From Vibrio taketomensis (lineage in GTDB: Bacteria; Pseudomonadota; Gammaproteobacteria; Enterobacterales; Vibrionaceae), in contig NZ_AP019650.1 of NCBI RefSeq assembly GCF_009938165.1, positions 682,001 to 746,000 on the forward strand: a DNA stretch of 64,000 bases, written 5' to 3'. Shown here piece by piece: positions 63,093 through 64,000 of the stretch. Within the stretch, counting starts at the first letter, position 1, and each line of letters starts with the position of its first letter. The notes under the pieces were generated by a model. The model had not been told where the DNA came from, searched no databases, and saw nothing but the letters and a program-made list of their open reading frames with translations. The translations under genes and the position numbers were made by a program.

Positions 63093-64000
63093 CAAACTGC
63101 CTCAAGAACACTCGCCGAATACTTCTATACCATCTATACGCTAACGGTTCTGCTGGATGTTCAAACAAAACATGCGCGCGCTCATCAAAACGAAACTTAT
63201 CAATATTTGCAGCATCAACTTCGACTTGGAAATAGCCATGATAACTTTGCAAGCCCGTAAGTGAACTAGGATCTAACGCAATGAGGCCGCCGCCATCGGT
63301 GGCCAAAATTACCTGGGCAATGGTGTGTAGGCGCAGGAACTTGGCGCAGGATTTTGGACTCATAAGAATGGTGCGGATTTGAAACCAACTTTATGCTGAC
63401 CGATTGAGTATTATTCCGCACATTCTCTATATCGTTTTCTGCCACCAGCACAGTTAATGGTAGCTTTGCATAATCCAGAACATACGCGATAACGTCTCCT
63501 CGATGATAAAACTGACCAAGGTTATCTCGGCCTTGCGGTAATATAAATTCTCCATCATTTGGGCTGATAACTCTCATCTGCTTGAGCCTTGCTTGGATCT
63601 CTTGATATTGAAGGGCTAGATATTTCATCTCATGCAAAAGTATCTCTGATTCACTGCGATTTTCCACACTCGCCTTATAGCGAATTCGAGCTTCATTTAA
63701 TTGTGCCGCAAACAATTTTGCTTGCGCCTCAATTCTGGATCTCGCAATTGAATAATGCCCTGCCCTCAGTAACTTGACTACCGGGGTGACGCTCAATTCA
63801 GTGATAAACCCGCTAGTTTGAGCTCGAACATAGGAATCTTGAGGAATATACAGCACTCCTTGCGAATAAGTTTTATATGGAGCCGGAAAAAAAGTAGCAT
63901 CATTGCCATCAAAGCACCGCTAACGAACTGATGGTGTAAATTCGTTGTTTCTTTGCGCTCATTACTACATCGTTCATAGGCTTAACCATCATCTTTAATA
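63085..64000 (-). pseudogene. Membrane-anchored HlyD-domain protein (perhaps M50/HlyD fusion), 5' end beyond window, frameshifts
   Basis: Only the C-terminal part is in the window. A membrane helix (LAVLMMAMMLLFFPAPY, needing a shift near 63905) is followed by QGVLYIPQDSYVRAQTSGFITEL, a lipoyl-type half, a coiled coil (RSRIEAQAKLFAAQLNEARIRY), ISPNDGEFILPQGRDNLGQFYHRGD (second half) and a beta domain ending RRVFLRQFDV. In clusters of this type such domains often follow an M50 metallopeptidase; the M50 part, if any, lies outside. A break is near 63330. Confidence 0.7.

Overview
The window is almost certainly from a Vibrio (Vibrionaceae) chromosome. The gene set points there: FabV enoyl reductase, a T1SS adhesin with the VCA0849-type C-terminus, VpsP- and VpsM-like exopolysaccharide genes, Gsk, YddG, and a DUF2238/CutA housekeeping neighbourhood. 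Assignments come from reading translations and motifs; no database search was run.

Layout. (1) 1-11.8 kb: core genes, mostly intact: tesA (cut by the window edge), fabV, a GAF/degenerate-GGDEF/EAL phosphodiesterase, an ABC-class ATPase, a DnaJ-like protein, a DUF2238 membrane protein, cutA, a small zinc-ribbon protein, a YieH-like HAD phosphatase, a CreA-like lipoprotein and gsk. (2) 12.0-19.2 kb: a 1291-residue secreted adhesin, the exporter yddG and acetoacetyl-CoA synthetase. (3) 19.3-37.7 kb: an aryl polyene (APE) pigment locus. Seventeen minus-strand genes (chain-length factor, acyltransferases, two ACPs, ligase, two dehydratases, glycosyltransferase/acyltransferase, ammonia-lyase, thioesterase, LolA-like carrier, MMPL exporter, DUF3261 lipoprotein, two ketosynthases, ketoreductase) are followed by a hydrolase and two small exported proteins. 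A plus-strand methyltransferase and PagL-like gene diverge from them. (4) 37.8-42.3 kb: a Nudix hydrolase, then a three-gene module of a TackOD1/degenerate-GGDEF protein, a processive GT2 synthase and an Alg44/HlyD-like protein. (5) 42.3-59.9 kb: a Wzx/Wzy-type exopolysaccharide locus. One eight-gene operon builds, flips and polymerises a uronic-acid-containing repeat; a second set (VpsM-like barrel, Wza, Wzc, VpsP, plus ligase and Wzb) handles export and control. A lone tRNA-Gly sits between them. (6) 60.3-64.0 kb: an export cassette of an HlyD adaptor, a shortened SecA-like ATPase and a TM-HlyD protein running off the edge.

The dominant oddity is reading-frame damage. Dozens of genes, above all in the APE locus and the SecA cassette, are split by single-base indels. 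At most junctions I could resolve, gain or loss of one base in a short homopolymer restores a full family-like protein, so the damage looks more like sequencing or consensus error than decay. Genes marked pseudogene are disrupted as written; I give the span of the restored gene.

The most interesting systems are the SecA/HlyD cassette, the TackOD1-GT2-HlyD glycan module, and the APE locus with its own ammonia-lyase.
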